NCBI GenBank assembly: GCA_020310875.1
Contig: CM035441.1
Location: 87,234,277-87,298,276, forward strand
Reading direction: 5' to 3'
Source of the DNA: Ceratopteris richardii
Taxonomy: Eukaryota > Streptophyta > Polypodiopsida > Polypodiales > Pteridaceae
DNA: 64,000 nucleotides
The number at the start of each line of letters is the position of its first letter. Position 1 is the first letter of the stretch. The notes beneath the pieces were generated by a model. It saw only the letters and a list, made by a program, of their open reading frames with translations, searched no databases and had not been told where the DNA came from. Positions 1-11,188 of the stretch are shown piece by piece. Both the position numbers and the translations under genes were made by a program.

Positions 1-627
1 ATATTGGAGGTACAGTTGCAGAACACAGATAAGGAAGCTATACAAGTGGTAGAAGGTCACCTACGGACACAGCTGGAACGCAATTCAAAGCTTCAGCGAA
101 ATATGGCCCTACTCAAGCGACATCTTGCTGCCGCTCAAGAAGAAAATCGACGCCTGCAATTACAAAATCAAGAGAACCTAGAAGCAGCTATTGAAAGCAC
201 ACCTGGGGCACCCATCAGCCCATCAAAGTTTCAAGCAGTGACCCCCGACAATATCAAGATCATATTGGAAGACTATGCCATGCTGCTTGAAGCACATGAC
301 CTGCTATCAGAGGAACTGGGTCAACTGAAGCAGAAACACCAAAAAGAAACAACAGCAGCCTCTCAAACCACCTCCTCCGCGGCTTCACTTCTCACCGACT
401 CAGAGGCCTTAAAAGATCTCCAGAAACAGGTCACCGAATTGCAAGCACGTCTACTACAATATGAGAGACCACCTTCCCCTCCAGAGGCTCCCACCGACGA
501 AGAAGTAGTACGAATTCCTGTGGAACAGACATTTGAAGAAGAATATGACCCACAACCCTTCCCAGGAGGCCAACAAACGGAAGAAGCTCAGGACACATTT
601 GAGGCACCACGACAGGGAAAAAGTTAA
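1..627 (+). CDS. C-terminal part of a coiled-coil protein of unknown function
   Basis: An open frame enters from the left window edge and stops at TAA 625-627, giving at least 207 codons; the true start is outside the window. Roughly residues 5-65 and 85-155 are rich in Gln, Glu, Leu and Lys with heptad-like spacing (LKRHLAAAQEENRRLQLQNQ), which predicts coiled coil. The last 50 residues are acidic and Pro-rich and end in APRQGKS. No catalytic motif or known domain is recognisable. The frame is more GC-rich than the DNA after it. A short stretch with GGCGAAT motifs follows at once, and similar ATTCGCC motifs precede the unknown ORF at 9.3-10.6 kb. It may therefore be an accessory ORF of a Ty3/gypsy-like element rather than a host gene, but that is inference. 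Confidence 0.5.
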   Translation: MLEVQLQNTDKEAIQVVEGHLRTQLERNSKLQRNMALLKRHLAAAQEENRRLQLQNQENLEAAIESTPGAPISPSKFQAVTPDNIKIILEDYAMLLEAHDLLSEELGQLKQKHQKETTAASQTTSSAASLLTDSEALKDLQKQVTELQARLLQYERPPSPPEAPTDEEVVRIPVEQTFEEEYDPQPFPGGQQTEEAQDTFEAPRQGKS

Positions 628-733
628 GGGCGAATATTAGCCCAATGGCGAATATAATGGAGTTTAAAGTTAAAAATTTGATATTTAGATAACCTTGTGA
701 ACAAAAAAATAGCCCAATTTTTATAAACCCTAA

Positions 734-909
734 TCTCGATTGTGCGCTTTATTCGCCATACATATTAATGTAGCTCATTAGCTCTGAGGCATACTTCGCC
801 ATCATTGCTACTATTTGCTTGTCTCGATCGTGCGTCTCATTCGCCATACATATGAATGTAGCTCGTTAGCTATAAGGCATACTTCGCTGTCATTGCTACT
901 ATCTGCTTG
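734..909. repeat. Two-copy tandem repeat, 88-bp unit
   Basis: Two adjacent units, 734-821 and 822-909, share TCTCGAT, ATTCGCCATACATAT, AATGTAGCTC, TTAGCT, GGCATACTTCGC and ATTGCTACTAT, with about ten substitutions between them. It is a diverged local tandem duplication with no coding content. Confidence 0.85.
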
Positions 910-1007
910 TCTGCGTTGTAGAAATCATCATTACCTCTAAGGCACGTTGGAGAAGTTGTGTCGTCCGATCAACAGGTAAGATGTTACTTCCATTCATTTG
1001 TCTGTAG

Positions 1008-1153
1008 TTCTGTGCGTGATGAAAAGTCCTTAGCCGGCAATACAAAACATTGGTTAGAGGAGAACAGATATGCACAGAGGCTTCTTGTTTTGCTGGTTCT
1101 CATTGGAACATCTATGCTTATTGGAGATGGGCTTTTGATGCCTGCGGTTTCAC
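1008..1153 (+). CDS. Exon of a KUP/HAK/KT-family potassium transporter
   Basis: Reading from 1009, the frame gives SVRDEKSLAGNTKHWLEENR, then a hydrophobic stretch (LLVLLVLIGTSMLIGDGLLM) and PAVS. The (G)T(S/C)M(V/L)IGDG(V/L)(L)(T/M)PA(I/V)S signature is the start of a transmembrane segment near the N-terminal third of plant KUP/HAK/KT proton-coupled K+ transporters, which move K+ across the plasma membrane or tonoplast. A pyrimidine-rich acceptor ends with AG at 1006-1007, and a strong donor (GTAAGT) begins at 1154, so this looks like one complete internal exon of about 146 bp. The family's next conserved segment (VLSAVSG) was not found downstream. Either the next exon lies beyond a long repeat-filled intron, or this is a stranded fragment. 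Confidence 0.7.
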
Positions 1154-1588
1154 GTAAGTTTGTAGCATTTGTTGCTTTACTGGAAGGTCTTGATATGAAA
1201 CCATGCACTTAAAGAGGGACATTGTTTCCTGATGCTCTAGCATTTGATGTCTTGAGCTCTTCCATGCTTGTGTTCTATCATATGCATTGGTTACGCGGAC
1301 TCAATTTTGTTCTTTGGATGTAGATTTGTAAAACAAACGAGGCTTTGGGTCGGACTTGTTTGTACATTTTCATCAAGATCTTGGCAGCACAATTGCTAGT
1401 TTTTATCTCTTATTCTGCAAGCGTTAGGCATTTGATGTGGACTTCAGCTGAAGAGCTGCTATTCATTACCTCTGTCAATTAAGATGGTTAGAAGACATCT
1501 GTGAATGTCCGATAAAATGGTAGCATGAAATTAGAGACGAGTGGAACATGCTGTTTCAGGGCCTTAAGATTATGTATAAATCTAGGGA

Positions 1589-1997
<409 letters not shown>

Positions 1998-3136
1998 CTT
2001 CGGCATAAAGCTCTATGGAACTTATAGCTGGTGAACTTAATACAATTGAGAATGTCTTGCTGGTTTTAACCTCAGTATGCCTGCTATAAAGTCCTTTTTA
2101 ACATATGTGTTTCCGAAGAAAACAAGCGATGGGCATTTCTGAGAGAGAGAAAGAGGCTTTTGAGGAACGCTTGGGTTGAGAATCAAAGGGCTTTGGATGG
2201 ACTTGCTTTTTTGTGTCTATGGAGCACATGAAGAGAGTGGAGGACTAAAGGGAAAAGGTTTTTGGAAAGGCTTATTTTATAGAAGAAGTTGTTGTTCCGC
2301 AGGGAAGGATTTTAGTGCCTGTCACATTTGATTTCTTAGTCTAAGAAACGCTGCCTTGTTTTTTTCAATTTCAAGGAAAAGACACAATATTTCTCACATT
2401 ATCGAATGCTTTCAATGAAAATTGATATATTTCTCTTATAATCAAATGCAGTTCAGTGCATGAAAAGTCACTAAATGTATTCAGTGCATCCTTAATTGTT
2501 GCGTAGGTAATGATTCAATAGCACTATTATTTATGCATACACTGCTCATATTGGTTAGCAAGGTCACATTGTATGGGAGATATGACTTAGTGAAAATTGT
2601 ATGCATATATCAGAGTAGGACTTGGAAGTAGACTATTGTGTGTTGTGTTGCTTCATGGACATGATGTAGAAACGGGAAGAGATTCGTCACGCAGAAGATG
2701 TTTCTCTATGGTTTTCCTTTGTTTCAAGTGCATATATTGGAAACGGCAAGAGAACATATTGCAATAGGTATACGAATATTGAAATGAGACTAAAGGAATT
2801 TCACTTAATTTTAGTGCCAGATTCTGACGTTGATCATATAATTTGAGTGCTTCTCCGAGGTGGAAGGATTTTTCATACTTTATAATTGAATTATTATTAT
2901 CAATGTTTTAGACTTTTGTTGCCTTCTTGATAAGATGTTTATTTTCTATAGTCAATTCTGAATCTACATGAAGTAACGCGCAAGGTTATGAAAGTGGAGG
3001 GGTAACGAAAATCTAAAGAAGAGAGTGTGCATTAGCATCTAACAGATACTAAGAAGGTCATGTGACTTTGGGAGTCAGTTCTTGGCACGGTAGAAAGACA
3101 TAGGATTAGTGTTGGAAGATTTCAAATGCTTCTCTC

Positions 3137-4404
3137 ATGGGTGTGTTCATGTGTGTGTCTTCTATATATCCAGGAACTGCTAAGATGCAATCAAAGGAAA
3201 AAGGAAAGGTTGTAATGGATTCGAGACCTAAGAGAAAATCCATTTCTGATTTTTATTCACTTAAAGGAGGGATTAGAAGCTCGAATGTCATGCGGTCTTC
3301 ATGTGTAGCAAGCTCATCCCTTGAGCCTACAATTTTACCCCCGATTGTATGCTCTAACATCTCTGTGTCAGAGTCGAAAACCTCAAATGACACTTCTTTG
3401 TCTAAACGTATGAAGAGAGGGAAGGGTCAATGGGATATAGGAAGGACTTTTAAAATAGATTGGATAACAAAGTTTCCTTTTATTGAGCCTTTGATAATTG
3501 AGGGTGAAGAAGAACCAAAATTTGCAACTTGTATACCATGTAGTTGGAAATTAGGTAATCAAGTCAAGTTACAATTGAAATTAGATACCATTGAAAAACA
3601 TGTGGGTAAAATGTATGAGAAAGTAGAAGTAGAAGGGATAAGCAGATTCCTCTTTATGTATCACGAAAAAGTCAAGGAGTATGCATCAGGAAAAAAGTTA
3701 ATCAAACATTCTTTGCTATTCTAGTGGATAGTGTAAAACAAGGCTTAAGATCCATATGTAATAAATTGACTTCTGAGATCAGAGAGAGATTTCCTCGAGA
3801 TGAGCTCTTAGAAGCAATGGCCATAGTTCATCCTTTATATTGGAATCATGCAAAAGACAAGAGCTTACTAACAAATGACTTTAAAAGCAAGGTCCAAGTA
3901 TTATCCGATCATTTTGGAAAGAATGCATATTTGGGAGATAGGATTCTAGAAGGAATTATAAATCCAAATCTTTTAAAAAAACAATCTGGGATATTTGGAC
4001 AAACAATGTGGGAGCAATTTGACTTCGTCAAAGATCCTTCAAATCCTGGTGCAATGACAAAGCTATGGAAAAAGCTCGATATGTCTCCATTCTTGAAGGA
4101 ATCTATGTCGGAGTATTTTAAAGTAGCAAATTTGTGTATAACAATGATCCTTGGATCCGTTGAAGATGAACGTCTATGGAGTAGCTTAACTTTCATAAGA
4201 AATGCAACGAGAAATAGATTGAATAAAAACTTGGATACATGTCTTAGATTGTTTGTTTCTAAGAGTGACCTTGAAACTTTCCCTTTCGAAGAAGCTTATG
4301 CCATATGGAAAAGTCAATGTCAACGAAGAAGTGAATGTGTAGTATCAGGCGAGAGGAAACACATGGAGGATGTTGAACCTTCTAATATTTTTCAAATCGA
4401 CTGA
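3137..4404 (+). mobile_element. Collapsed hAT-superfamily transposase remnant
   Basis: Two abutting frames (3137-3724, with an internal ATG at 3185, and 3724-4404) look like the two ends of a hAT transposase of the zinc-finger-862/C17orf113-like type. The first has basic N-terminal sequence, then a zinc-binding segment with C-x2-C spacing (ATCIPCSWKLGNQVK) and a downstream His. The second ends in a hAT dimerisation-type segment (ILGSVEDERLWSSL, then RNRLNKNLDTCLRLF, then FPFEEAYAIW). In family members the catalytic core lies between these parts, and here almost all of it is missing, so the copy cannot be autonomous. A possible splice acceptor (ATATATCCAG) ends at 3172. I did not find convincing terminal inverted repeats or an 8-bp target duplication. 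Confidence 0.75.
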
Positions 4405-5519
4405 TACTGATTATAAAAAGGTAACTTTTTTATTTGATTTCTTTTTTAATATTATGGTGAAGTATAATTTATACTAATGTTTCTTATTGTTTTGACAGGT
4501 TTTGAATATATCGAGGACTTCAATATTTGCCAATTTTTGTTTTTTTATTTTTTTTTTAATATCTGAAATGATGAGATTCAAAGGTTCCTATTGTTCAATG
4601 TTCATGCCTATTTATGTATCTATTTATGTATGACTCATGCATGTGTCATGCTTGCATGTGTGTATGTTTGTATTCATGTATTCTTGCATGTATGTATGTT
4701 TGTATTCTTGTATTCATGCATGTATGTATGTGTGTATGTTTGTATTCATGTATTCTTGCATGTATGTATGTTTGTATTCTTGTATTCGTGCATGTATGTA
4801 TGTGTGTATGTACATATGGATGCATGTGTGATGCATGTAATATGTATGTGTGTATGTACATATGGATGCATGTGTGATGCATGTAATATGTATGTGTTAT
4901 GTATATGTGATGCTTGCATGTATATATTATGTTTTTATTCATGCTTATATGTGTGTATGTATGTGTGTACACTGAACACTCCTTTTAGAGGATTTGAAGG
5001 CTTGCACATTGAACTTCTTGGAATTATGGGACCTATCTCTGATCAAAATTTGGTAATCTAATGTTGTTTCCAAATAGATGTGTGTAGAAGTATGTATGCA
5101 CGTGTGTGTATGTGCAGGTGTGTGCAAGAGCTAGGTATGCATATGTCAGGTCATATATTTTGGTCATGGTCATATGTTTTGGTCAGGATTCAGAGTCTTC
5201 AAAACATTATTTCATGATATTTCACTCATGATGAATCCATGTGTATGGGTGTGTTGACTGGCAGGTATGTGGATCTGTAGGTATATGTATGCTGGAATAT
5301 ATGTGCATGTGTATATATATGTTGACTGCCATGGGAAAAAGAGTGACAACTAGATCATAGTAATATCATGAAGCTTCATCCCAGACATAGCCTGACTAAT
5401 GTGCATTGTTCACTTTTTCCAAACTGCTCCCATTTTTCTATTTTCTGCCCTACAGAGTTACACTGCTGTGCAAAAGTAGCTGCTTCTATAGCAGGTTGAG
5501 AAAGACATTGTTATTTCAG
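4405..5519. other. Non-coding spacer
   Basis: Holds the minisatellite block and otherwise AT-rich sequence. Near its right end, just before the PPR remnant, a segment of about 26 bp (CAGGTTGAGAAAGACATTGT) is directly repeated at about 5493-5541. Nothing else is recognised. Confidence 0.6.
4591..5130. repeat. TGTATG-rich minisatellite block
   Basis: About 540 bp of TGTATG/CATGTATG-type sequence. Two near-identical units of about 72 bp lie at about 4658-4801, followed by two of about 46 bp (TGTGTATGTACATATGGATG start) at about 4803-4894, then irregular copies. It reads open in several frames only because of its composition. Confidence 0.85.
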
Positions 5520-5822
5520 GTTGAGAAAGACATTGTTACATGGACTGTCATTATTTCAGGCTATGTCACACATGATCAAGGTCTTTTGGCATTGGAATTC
5601 TGCTGCAAAATGCATACTGAAGGATTGATGCCAAGTAAGGCTGTATTGTTATGTATAATTAAGGCATGTATATGTGAGAGATCCTTGCATAGTGGTTAGC
5701 TAATTCATGCAGAAATACTTGAAAAGAGTCTAGTCACAGATATGGTTCTTATGGGTTCCCTGACTGACATGTATGCCAAGTGAGGATGCTTGGAAGAAGC
5801 AGAAAAAATGTTTAGTGCATCT
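5520..5822 (+). pseudogene. Pentatricopeptide repeat (PLS-type) gene fragment
   Basis: The + strand frame from 5520 reads KDIVTWTVIISGYVTHDQG, LLALEFCCKMHTEGLMPSKA, then IIKAC...LHSG, LIHAEILEKSLVTDMVL and LTDMYAK, GCLEEAEKMFSAS. This is the P-L-S repeat order of plant PPR proteins, whose family members bind organellar RNA during editing, splicing or stability control. It covers only about three repeats of a protein that normally has ten or more, and it has two in-frame stops, one at a usual Arg site before IHA and one at the usual Cys of MYAKCG. There is no start or targeting peptide, so it is a decayed fragment. Confidence 0.8.
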
Positions 5823-8607
5823 GTTACCTGTTACACTGCATATTCATGATGTTCAAATCTATTTGTAGATAGCAATTACCCCAATGCCAGAATCCTATAG
5901 AAACAAGATGTTATGTTGTTTCTCAATAAACATGTGCCAAATTTTTTTTGTGATTCTTTGGTGCTGTAAGCTTTCTGAATGCATCCAAGCTTTATTTTGT
6001 TGTTGGGTTTTCAATTGTGTAGTAGTATAATGCTTAGAAACATTTATGTTTGGGTGTAGTAGAATGATTTGTCTCACCTATGTTGTTGTAATTTTCTGTT
6101 TGTCGGTTGCTTTGTCTCACCTAGGTTTGAGCAATTGGAGGGAGAAGCCTACCCTCGAAGGATATGTACTTTGGCATCAATAACATGCATCTAATTGCTG
6201 CGATTGTCAAGATCTTTTTGCCTCCCATGGGCTAGTGGCTTCTTCGATACAATGGGACAGAGTGACATACATGGAAGGGATATGTTATAGACTTTTTTGG
6301 AATAGGCCTAACTATGGCATTGAATGTGGGCTGTTCAGAGCTACATTGTTGGAGCAGAGGCTATTTTTTTATGTTCATTGCAATCCTTGGTTTAGTTAAC
6401 TTCATAGGAGACCCATTGCAGATGCAGCAGTTGTCTGCAACTATTATTAGCAACTATCCTTTTGTAAATATTCTTCATTGACTCTCATTATGACAAGACA
6501 ATGTATCTACAAAGGTGAATGCAGTTGTTAGCTCTAGCTTGGATAGCATGAATCAGTGGAGTTGTTTGTATGTACTAGGAAGTTTGTGCGTATGTAAATA
6601 TTCTTCATTGACTCTCATTATGACAAGACAATGTATCTACAAAGGTGAATGCAGTTGTTAGCTCTAGCTTGGATAGCATGAATCAGTGGAGTTGTTTGTA
6701 TGTACTAGGAAGTTGGAACAAACATATCTTGCTCTAAATGAGCATTGCAGTTTAGTACTGTGTATCTGTGTCTATCTGCACATGTATATACATACATGCA
6801 TGTGCCATGCATACTTATGTGCACATGGATGTCTATCAATATATGAAATAGTGTTACATTGGAGGGGGAAGGAGACTCCTCTTAGTCCAGAGCTAGCACA
6901 TGACTGTGAAGTGGCCCTCGTGTGGACATAATAGGTTGCATCTTGCTCAACCAAGATATGCACAAGCTACCAAGCATTGGATAATTAAAAATTTTGGTCT
7001 AGATGTAGAAGATACTAGATTTTTTATTATGCCATCTCTCAAAGTTTTTGAGCCTATTGTGAACCAGTTAATGATCGCATTCACAATGATTTTTGGATAG
7101 AAGATGGAGGTCCTTCAACGGGTGGCCATATGATTCTAGTACTTGGACCATGATTTTAGTGGCAATCAGCACGCATTCTATTAGCATGATAATTTTTGGA
7201 TTCGTTTCACTTGGTTACTTACAGTCCTTTTGAGGAGATTCCTCCCACATGAATCTTCCATGGTAGGAAGAACATGTATGGCATGGTAGATTGATTGTGA
7301 CAAAACCATACATTTAGTATTTTTTCTATTTTTGTTTTTCTCTACTTATGTGTATTCTAATTTTGTAGGATTACTAACATGCTCTGAATCAGTACGGCCT
7401 ATGTACTGACTTTAAATGTTGTTATTTTCATCCATTTTTAAGTATACTGCTACTATAATAAAGTGTGCACACTAGCGTGTGTATTTTGCATCACCTACAG
7501 TGAGTTTCATAACATGAGTTGGAGAAGAGCTATATATTCTGATTAGCACATTAGTGGAAACATTTGGGTCCATTATTTGTTGATTCCTCTTCCTTCTGAT
7601 GGAAATTTTAGCCAATTGACTATAGACATAGTAATTCAAAACATGTCAATGAACCATCGACTGTCATTAAATTGATCAATTGACTAGACTGTTGGACTGC
7701 AGATTGAAAAAAAAGGATCACTAGGGTGCTTGACTACTTGTGTATCATGTGGTTCATTCTAGTGCTTTTGCTTTCTTGGGATTGGCTTCATAGTGATAGC
7801 AAAGATGTATGAAGTTATGCACTTAGATTTTTGAGTGTCTATCTAAAGCATTGATAAGGTAGTTTAGAAGGGTTGGATGTGATTCATGTTAAAAGAGGGA
7901 AGTTCTTTTTTTTGACAGGCAAATAGCAAGAGGGGAACTAGATTGTTAGTCTAATGTGGTACATGAGGGGTACATGAGGTGCGACCACTTTGAACATCCT
8001 GTGCAGGCTTTGTCATCTTCAGAGGTGCTTGTAAGGAAGGAAGGCTATGTCAAAAAGAAAATAGTATGGGGGATTTTTCTTGATTACCAACTGCTTTGGA
8101 GAAATGAGGAGGTTATTGGAAATTCTAAATGGTAGGAGAGACCACATCGATGGCTGATGGAAGATGGCTGTTTTGAACAGCATGAAGGGATTCAACTGAT
8201 GGAAAAATGGAGTGAATAGACAAACCTCACAATAATTTCTCTGCACAAATTATATGATAGAAGATGGTAGCAGTCATCACAGAAGATGCTTTTTTTTGTG
8301 TATGCTTTGTTAAGCCGCAAAGTGTTCGAGTCTTGCAGTTCCAAGTATTCAAAGGACATCCTTTTATTGTAGAACTTTGAGTAAGCATAGGAAGTAAGGA
8401 TTTCAAAATGGATACCTTTTCTTTTTGAAAGAGGGGGAGATGTCATAACTCATACAATGATGATGTACATCAATGAACATTTATAATATCCAAAAAGTCT
8501 AGATAATCTTGGTGCATTTGTTAACATTGCAAGCAACAAAATATTTTTCACTAGGATGGGGAATGATTGCATCTGTTGTCAAACCTATTATTCAGCAATG
8601 TTGCAAT
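5823..8607. other. AT-rich DNA without recognisable genes
   Basis: Apart from the exact tandem duplication at 6463-6714, I see nothing that supports a gene. A short stretch near 6300-6470 is open and hydrophobic (FFMFIAILGLVNFIGDPLQM) but matches no family I know. A purine run at 8430-8441 followed by TGTCAT looks like a polypurine tract next to an LTR end, but no partner LTR was found. Confidence 0.5.
6463..6714. repeat. Exact tandem duplication, 130-bp period
   Basis: The 122-bp segments 6463-6584 and 6593-6714 appear identical, both running from TGTAAATATTCTTCATTGAC to TACTAGGAAGTT. Perfect identity in otherwise decayed DNA implies a very recent duplication or an assembly artefact. Confidence 0.9.
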
Positions 8608-8960
8608 CAAGAGTACATAGTAAGATGAAAAAGTGGAGAAGAGTGTAAAGTAGAGAAAAAGAGGAAAAGAGGAGAGCGGAGAGAAACAAGGGGGAGAGAG
8701 AGAGAGAGAAGGGGGGGGATGAAGACAAGAGAAGAGAAGAAGAGGAAGAATAGGAGTGAAGGAGTGGAGAAGAGCAAAGAGAGGAAAGAAAAGAGAAGTG
8801 AAGAAGTGAAGAAAAGGGAAGAGAAGATTAGAAAGAAGGAAAAGAAAAGGGAGGGTGCTAAATTTTGAGAGGAAAATGAAGAGAAAAGTGAAGAGAAGAG
8901 TAGGAAGAAGAAGAGGAAAAGAGGAAGAGAAAGATAATGGTGAATTTTTAAAGGATAATG
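8608..8960. repeat. Long polypurine (GA-rich) tract
   Basis: About 350 bp in which the + strand is almost all A and G, with GAGA runs and a run of eight G near 8711-8718. Such mirror-like polypurine DNA can form triplexes. The apparent open frame on the - strand here is a composition effect. Confidence 0.85.
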
Positions 8961-9263
8961 AAAAGAAGAGTGAAGGAAGTGGAAGGAGATGAAGAGTGCA
9001 CTTTTTGTGTAGGAAACATAGAAAAACTGAGAGAATTGGTACACTTGCTATCTAAATATCTTGTATGTGTGAAGTGTTGAGAGTAGAAGAAAGATTTTTG
9101 ATGTTCTATTGGATCCAAAAATGAAAGAAAGAGTTTTGCTATGCTGGTGTGTCTATGCATTGTGCAGTGTTTTTGTCCCTATGGTTAGTGAATGTAAAGA
9201 AGAGTTTGACCAAAAAATGGAAGAAAAGGTAGAAAAAGTGAAGATGATTATATTAAAGGAAAG

Positions 9264-10565
9264 ATGGCAGAAGATGAACAACATTTTTATAGTTTCAAGG
9301 GCACTTATCATAAAAATTCGCCTAAATTTTTATATCTCAAATGGAAGTTATCATCCAAATTCGCCAATTTTTTTATATTTCAAATGGAAGTTCTCATCAA
9401 AGTTCGCCAAATTATTTATAACTATAATATAATGTACTTCGAGAAATTCGCCCACATTTATATACTTTTGAGTCAAGAGGGTGGTCTTATTTTTTACCCT
9501 GCACCACGGCCTCCATGGTTACGTCAAGTGGAGGAAATCGGGAGTTCTCACGAAGAGCGCACAGTAGTGCAAAATCAGGCCATGAGGGTCATAGAGGAAA
9601 CTGTGCTACAATCTGCTTACTTCGAGAACCTGTCATCGAGACGCCTTATCCTCTCATCTGAACTCCAATACAGGCCTTATTATATTATCCTGGCTGATTA
9701 TAATGCAGAAATACAGAGAGTCACGGGTCAGATTCCTACCTTTGCTACCCAATTTCAACCCGAAGACCTTCCTCCAGAGGCGCAAAAAGGCAAAATTCGT
9801 CAACCCACCTGGCGGCAGAAACTTCTAGAGACATATCCAGAAATGCTACGCACATGGAACAACGCGCCTTTACATCTCCTATACAATCCATGCTACGGTC
9901 CAGTTCCACGCCGCAGGTCTTGGAAGGCATTCAATATCAAAGTGCAGAACAACGCGCACTGCAAGGAATGGCTAAACTACCCGTACATTGCGCCACCACA
10001 GGGACCATCGTCGGTAGCATACATGATGGGAACAATTCGCCATTGGATGCCGCGATTGAAGCCCATGCCAGATGTAGCAGCTCAAATGATGCTCAAAATT
10101 TTAGATATGATGCAGGTAGTCCTGAAAACTTTTAGAAATGCAGCCGCACCACAGGTACGTCTCCCGGGGTTTACCAATGGAAATTATGATTTGGTGTATG
10201 ACATGAGCACCACCCCCAGTATTCGTGTGGCTTACGCTTGGCATGCACGCATCAAATACATCCCTGCATGTTACAAACAGACCTTCGAAGAAATGTTCAG
10301 ATCAGGTTTCTGGGAGTATCACTCGGAGATCTTCGCACCGAAGCCAACACACCTGCTCCATATCTTTGCTTGTGAACAAGCAATGTACTCTGAGTACTAC
10401 ACCACCCCACAACCAGAGGTCCCTGGCGCAATAAATTGGGATGCATTGGAAGCTGATCTAGCAAGAGGCTTAAGGATAGGAGAACACGAACTCGCCACCA
10501 ATGTCATCCAATACTATATCGACCACCCGATAGAACAGAGGTCTGTCAGGGGCGACAGACGCTAG
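9264..10565 (+). CDS. Unknown ORF at the 3' end of a Ty3/gypsy-like element (accessory ORF?)
   Basis: An uninterrupted 433-codon frame, stopping at 10563-10565. The first 65 or so codons are AT-rich, low-complexity and contain three ATTCGCC-type repeats, so the real protein probably begins near 9470-9530, where composition becomes GC-richer. It is Trp-, Tyr- and Pro-rich (PRPPWLRQVEEIG; RQPTWRQKLLETYPEMLRTW; PRRRSWKAFNIKV), with no hydrophobic segment, zinc finger or catalytic motif I can name. Its stop codon lies directly against a polypurine tract and an LTR start, where Tat/Athila-type elements are known to place extra ORFs. That position is the only clue to its role. A captured host gene is the alternative. 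Confidence 0.5.
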   Translation: MAEDEQHFYSFKGTYHKNSPKFLYLKWKLSSKFANFFIFQMEVLIKVRQIIYNYNIMYFEKFAHIYILLSQEGGLIFYPAPRPPWLRQVEEIGSSHEERTVVQNQAMRVIEETVLQSAYFENLSSRRLILSSELQYRPYYIILADYNAEIQRVTGQIPTFATQFQPEDLPPEAQKGKIRQPTWRQKLLETYPEMLRTWNNAPLHLLYNPCYGPVPRRRSWKAFNIKVQNNAHCKEWLNYPYIAPPQGPSSVAYMMGTIRHWMPRLKPMPDVAAQMMLKILDMMQVVLKTFRNAAAPQVRLPGFTNGNYDLVYDMSTTPSIRVAYAWHARIKYIPACYKQTFEEMFRSGFWEYHSEIFAPKPTHLLHIFACEQAMYSEYYTTPQPEVPGAINWDALEADLARGLRIGEHELATNVIQYYIDHPIEQRSVRGDRR

Positions 10566-10576
10566 GAAGGGGGGAG
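10564..10576 (+). other. Polypurine tract
   Basis: AGGAAGGGGGGAG abuts the TGTTGGCATAC start of the + strand LTR. This is the plus-strand primer position of an LTR retrotransposon, and it fixes the orientation of the LTR. Confidence 0.75.
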
Positions 10577-11188
10577 TGTTGGCATACAAGTCAGATGAAG
10601 AGCATACTAGCGCAACGGAGGAGTCATGCACAATACGGCAACAAGGCCCAATCATTTTTTTCCATGGACCATTTACAACTCAAGTGATTTTAATCACTAC
10701 ACAAACATTGTACATTCCGTTTTTGGTAGAATAGACTCCGTTTTGTGCAAGCCGAGGAGTCCTCGAGCTTGAGGAGTATTAGAACTAGCTACATATCAAT
10801 TTTCATAATTTTTAGACTCTGTTTGAGCCCTCAAATAGGCTCTAGAACCTAATTTTTAACTAGGCCGGACACTAGGTCTGGACAAGACCAAAGCTAGTTA
10901 GAAAACTATAGAAAGAGCTAGAGAGCTCATTTTTGAGGGTAGATTGTTTGTGAATTGAGCTTATGTAAGAGACTTTTTGACTAATGCAAAGAACTCCATT
11001 GTTCCTCTCCTTGTTCTTGCCTTGTGTGCGCGTGTGTGTGTATGTGTGTGCATGCTTGTGTGCTTCTCACTCACACACTTGTGCCTTCACTTGCTCATAG
11101 TCTTCATACTAGTCCTCACGTCTCCACGGATTGACAATTATGAGGTGAATCTTCTCACGTTGGTACTCACCATTGTGCTAGAGTGACA
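10577..11188 (+). mobile_element. Ty3/gypsy-like LTR, + strand
   Basis: Begins TGTTGGCATAC after a polypurine tract and ends near GCTAGAGTGACA. Its whole length aligns, inverted and diverged, with 13703-14240. Shared blocks include TGCAAGCCGAGGAGTCCTCG, ACCTAATTTTTAACTAGGCC, the (TG)n-rich stretch and CTTCACTTGCTC. The clear divergence between the two makes it an old fossil. Confidence 0.7.

Noticed and set aside
4591-5130. Cys/Met/Tyr-rich small protein
   Set aside because: Several overlapping frames are open only because TGTATG repeats contain no stop.
5520-5822. Intact PPR gene relying on RNA editing to remove stops
   Set aside because: Known plant RNA editing of this kind acts in organelles, the fragment is only a few repeats long, and it lacks a start.
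6300-6470. Further potassium-transporter exon
   Set aside because: A GAEA-like string and a hydrophobic stretch occur, but in different frames and without the family's conserved order.
8430-8460. Polypurine tract plus LTR start (GAGGGGGAGATGTCAT)
   Set aside because: No matching second LTR, no primer site and no pol sequence upstream.
8607-9044. Ser/Phe-rich protein on the - strand
   Set aside because: Composition effect of the polypyrimidine strand; no start context and no domain.
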